Source: an uncultured Acetatifactor sp.
GTDB taxonomy: Bacteria > Bacillota > Clostridia > Lachnospirales > Lachnospiraceae
Reading direction: 5' to 3'
Length of the DNA: 5,051 bases
NCBI GenBank assembly: GCA_948496895.1
Contig: CAOOJO010000248.1
Span: 1-5,051, forward strand
The position numbers and the translations under genes were made by a program. The stretch's first letter is position 1. Each line of letters starts with the position of its first letter. This document shows, one piece after another, positions 4,661-5,051 of the stretch. Under the pieces are notes generated by a model. It saw only the letters and a list, made by a program, of their open reading frames with translations, was not told where the DNA came from and did not search any database.

Positions 4661-5051
4661 CTTTGTCACCTCCTCGCGGCGCTTCATCAGAAATTCCCGC
4701 AGCACGCCCTCCTCGATGCAACGGTCTATGGCTCCGTCTATCGCTTTCGCCAAATCCTTTTCCGGATACATTTCAAGCCCCTCCCGCACATATCTTACAA
4801 ATACCATGTACTGCTCTAAAACCGGGCATTCCGACAGCAGCTCCCGGTTCTTTCCCGAATTGATGTTATATACGGTGCAGGTCAGCTCAAGCTCCGGCTC
4901 CTCCGTCATGCTTGCATACGCGTCCGACAGCTTTAGCTGATACTGCTCCGGCTGTTCCTCCACCCCGTTGTAGAACACCGCAAACCGGGGTGTCGGGATT
5001 TTCACCAGCTTCCTCCCATAAATGTTTTTCTTCTTAACCCCCTGCTCCAGA
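4367..5051 (-). CDS. Rpn family PD-(D/E)XK nuclease / putative transposase, C-terminal part (5' end outside the window)
   Basis: Reading on the minus strand, the frame is open from the window edge (first full codon at 5050) to a TAG at 4369-4367, 227 residues. It begins LEQGVKKKNIYGRKLVKIPTPRFAVFYNGVEEQPE, which I recognise as the region just after the nuclease core of clostridial Rpn / PD-(D/E)XK transposase-like proteins (PDDEXK_2 type). The GTG at 5005 is therefore internal, and the catalytic D...ExK residues are expected outside the window. Next come the conserved YNINSGKN, the QYMVFVRYVRE helix and the AIDRCIEEGVLREFL segment. The final 97 residues are a highly charged helix with four QAKERER repeats and a coiled-coil end. 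Rpn proteins were first described as promoting RecA-independent recombination and later as phage-defence toxins controlled by their own separately translated C-terminus. The gene is convergent to the two-component operon and probably unrelated to it. Family call firm; activity inferred. Confidence 0.88.
   Translation of the reverse strand, partial: LEQGVKKKNIYGRKLVKIPTPRFAVFYNGVEEQPEQYQLKLSDAYASMTEEPELELTCTVYNINSGKNRELLSECPVLEQYMVFVRYVREGLEMYPEKDLAKAIDGAIDRCIEEGVLREFLMKRREEVTKVTQLDYTFDRRIELEREDAREEALAEERVNTERERKAKEEERQAKERERQAKERERQAKERERQAKERERQRAELAETEVQKLRAELEQYKRRFPEA
4449..4553 (-). repeat. Five 21-bp tandem repeats encoding QAKERER heptads
   Basis: Units begin at 4449, 4470, 4491, 4512 and 4533. 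The first four differ only by C or T at one position, which is synonymous (AGG or AGA arginine); the fifth, encoding the KAKEEER unit, is degenerate. Near-identity at the DNA level points to recent expansion or ongoing copy-number change without loss of frame, because the unit is seven codons. Confidence 0.92.
4666..4674 (-). promoter_or_regulatory. Strong internal Shine-Dalgarno inside the Rpn gene
   Basis: AGGAGGTGA on the minus strand is a nine-base match to the anti-Shine-Dalgarno sequence of bacterial 16S rRNA. It encodes part of the EEV of the larger protein, so part of its match is permitted by ordinary codons, but both length and spacing to the GTG at 4660 are optimal. Confidence 0.6.

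Noticed and set aside
4256..4819. Plus-strand frames of up to 187 codons opposite the Rpn gene
   Set aside because: Their proline, leucine and cysteine repeats are antisense readings of the 21-bp repeats. The minus-strand frame carries recognisable family sequence.

Overview
The window (about 5 kb, visibly GC-rich, with strong AGGAGG-type ribosome binding sites) looks like chromosome from a high-GC member of the Clostridia, most likely a Lachnospiraceae relative. That assignment is an inference from protein style: a VanR/VanS-like two-component pair and an Rpn-family (PD-(D/E)XK) protein of a type I associate with gut Lachnospiraceae. It does not rest on a marker gene.

Layout. From 1 to 433 is the 3' part of an unrecognised, charged, helical protein. 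Seven bases after it comes a GNAT acetyltransferase of the phosphinothricin-acetyltransferase type (441-1025). A 377-bp non-coding region (1026-1402) follows and is unusually rich in structure: an 11-bp-period direct repeat followed by an extended -10, four copies of a CAGACCGCC motif (two in each orientation), long complementary arms that cannot all pair at once, a perfect 16-bp palindrome, five ACAGTA hexamers, and a diverged 81-bp tandem duplication. It leads into an OmpR/PhoB-family response regulator (1403-2104) and, 14 bases after that gene's stop, a six-segment membrane sensor histidine kinase (2119-4269). The pair forms one operon and ends at a clear Rho-independent terminator (4279-4310).

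Convergent to this operon, the minus strand carries the C-terminal part of an Rpn-family protein (4367-5051, cut by the window edge). The Rpn family has been described as phage-defence toxins whose own C-terminal domain is translated separately from an internal start and acts as antitoxin. The best candidate for a little-described system here is that this gene contains, in frame, a very strong internal Shine-Dalgarno (AGGAGGTGA, 4674 down to 4666) placed 8 nt before a GTG at 4660. This would give a separate 97-residue protein consisting of a charged helix with four near-identical 7-residue repeats and a coiled-coil end. That matches the gene-within-gene layout, but in a Clostridia-type Rpn with heptad repeats.

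The second point of interest is the repeat-laden leader of the two-component operon, which could be a multi-site operator, a switching RNA leader, or a small decayed mobile repeat.
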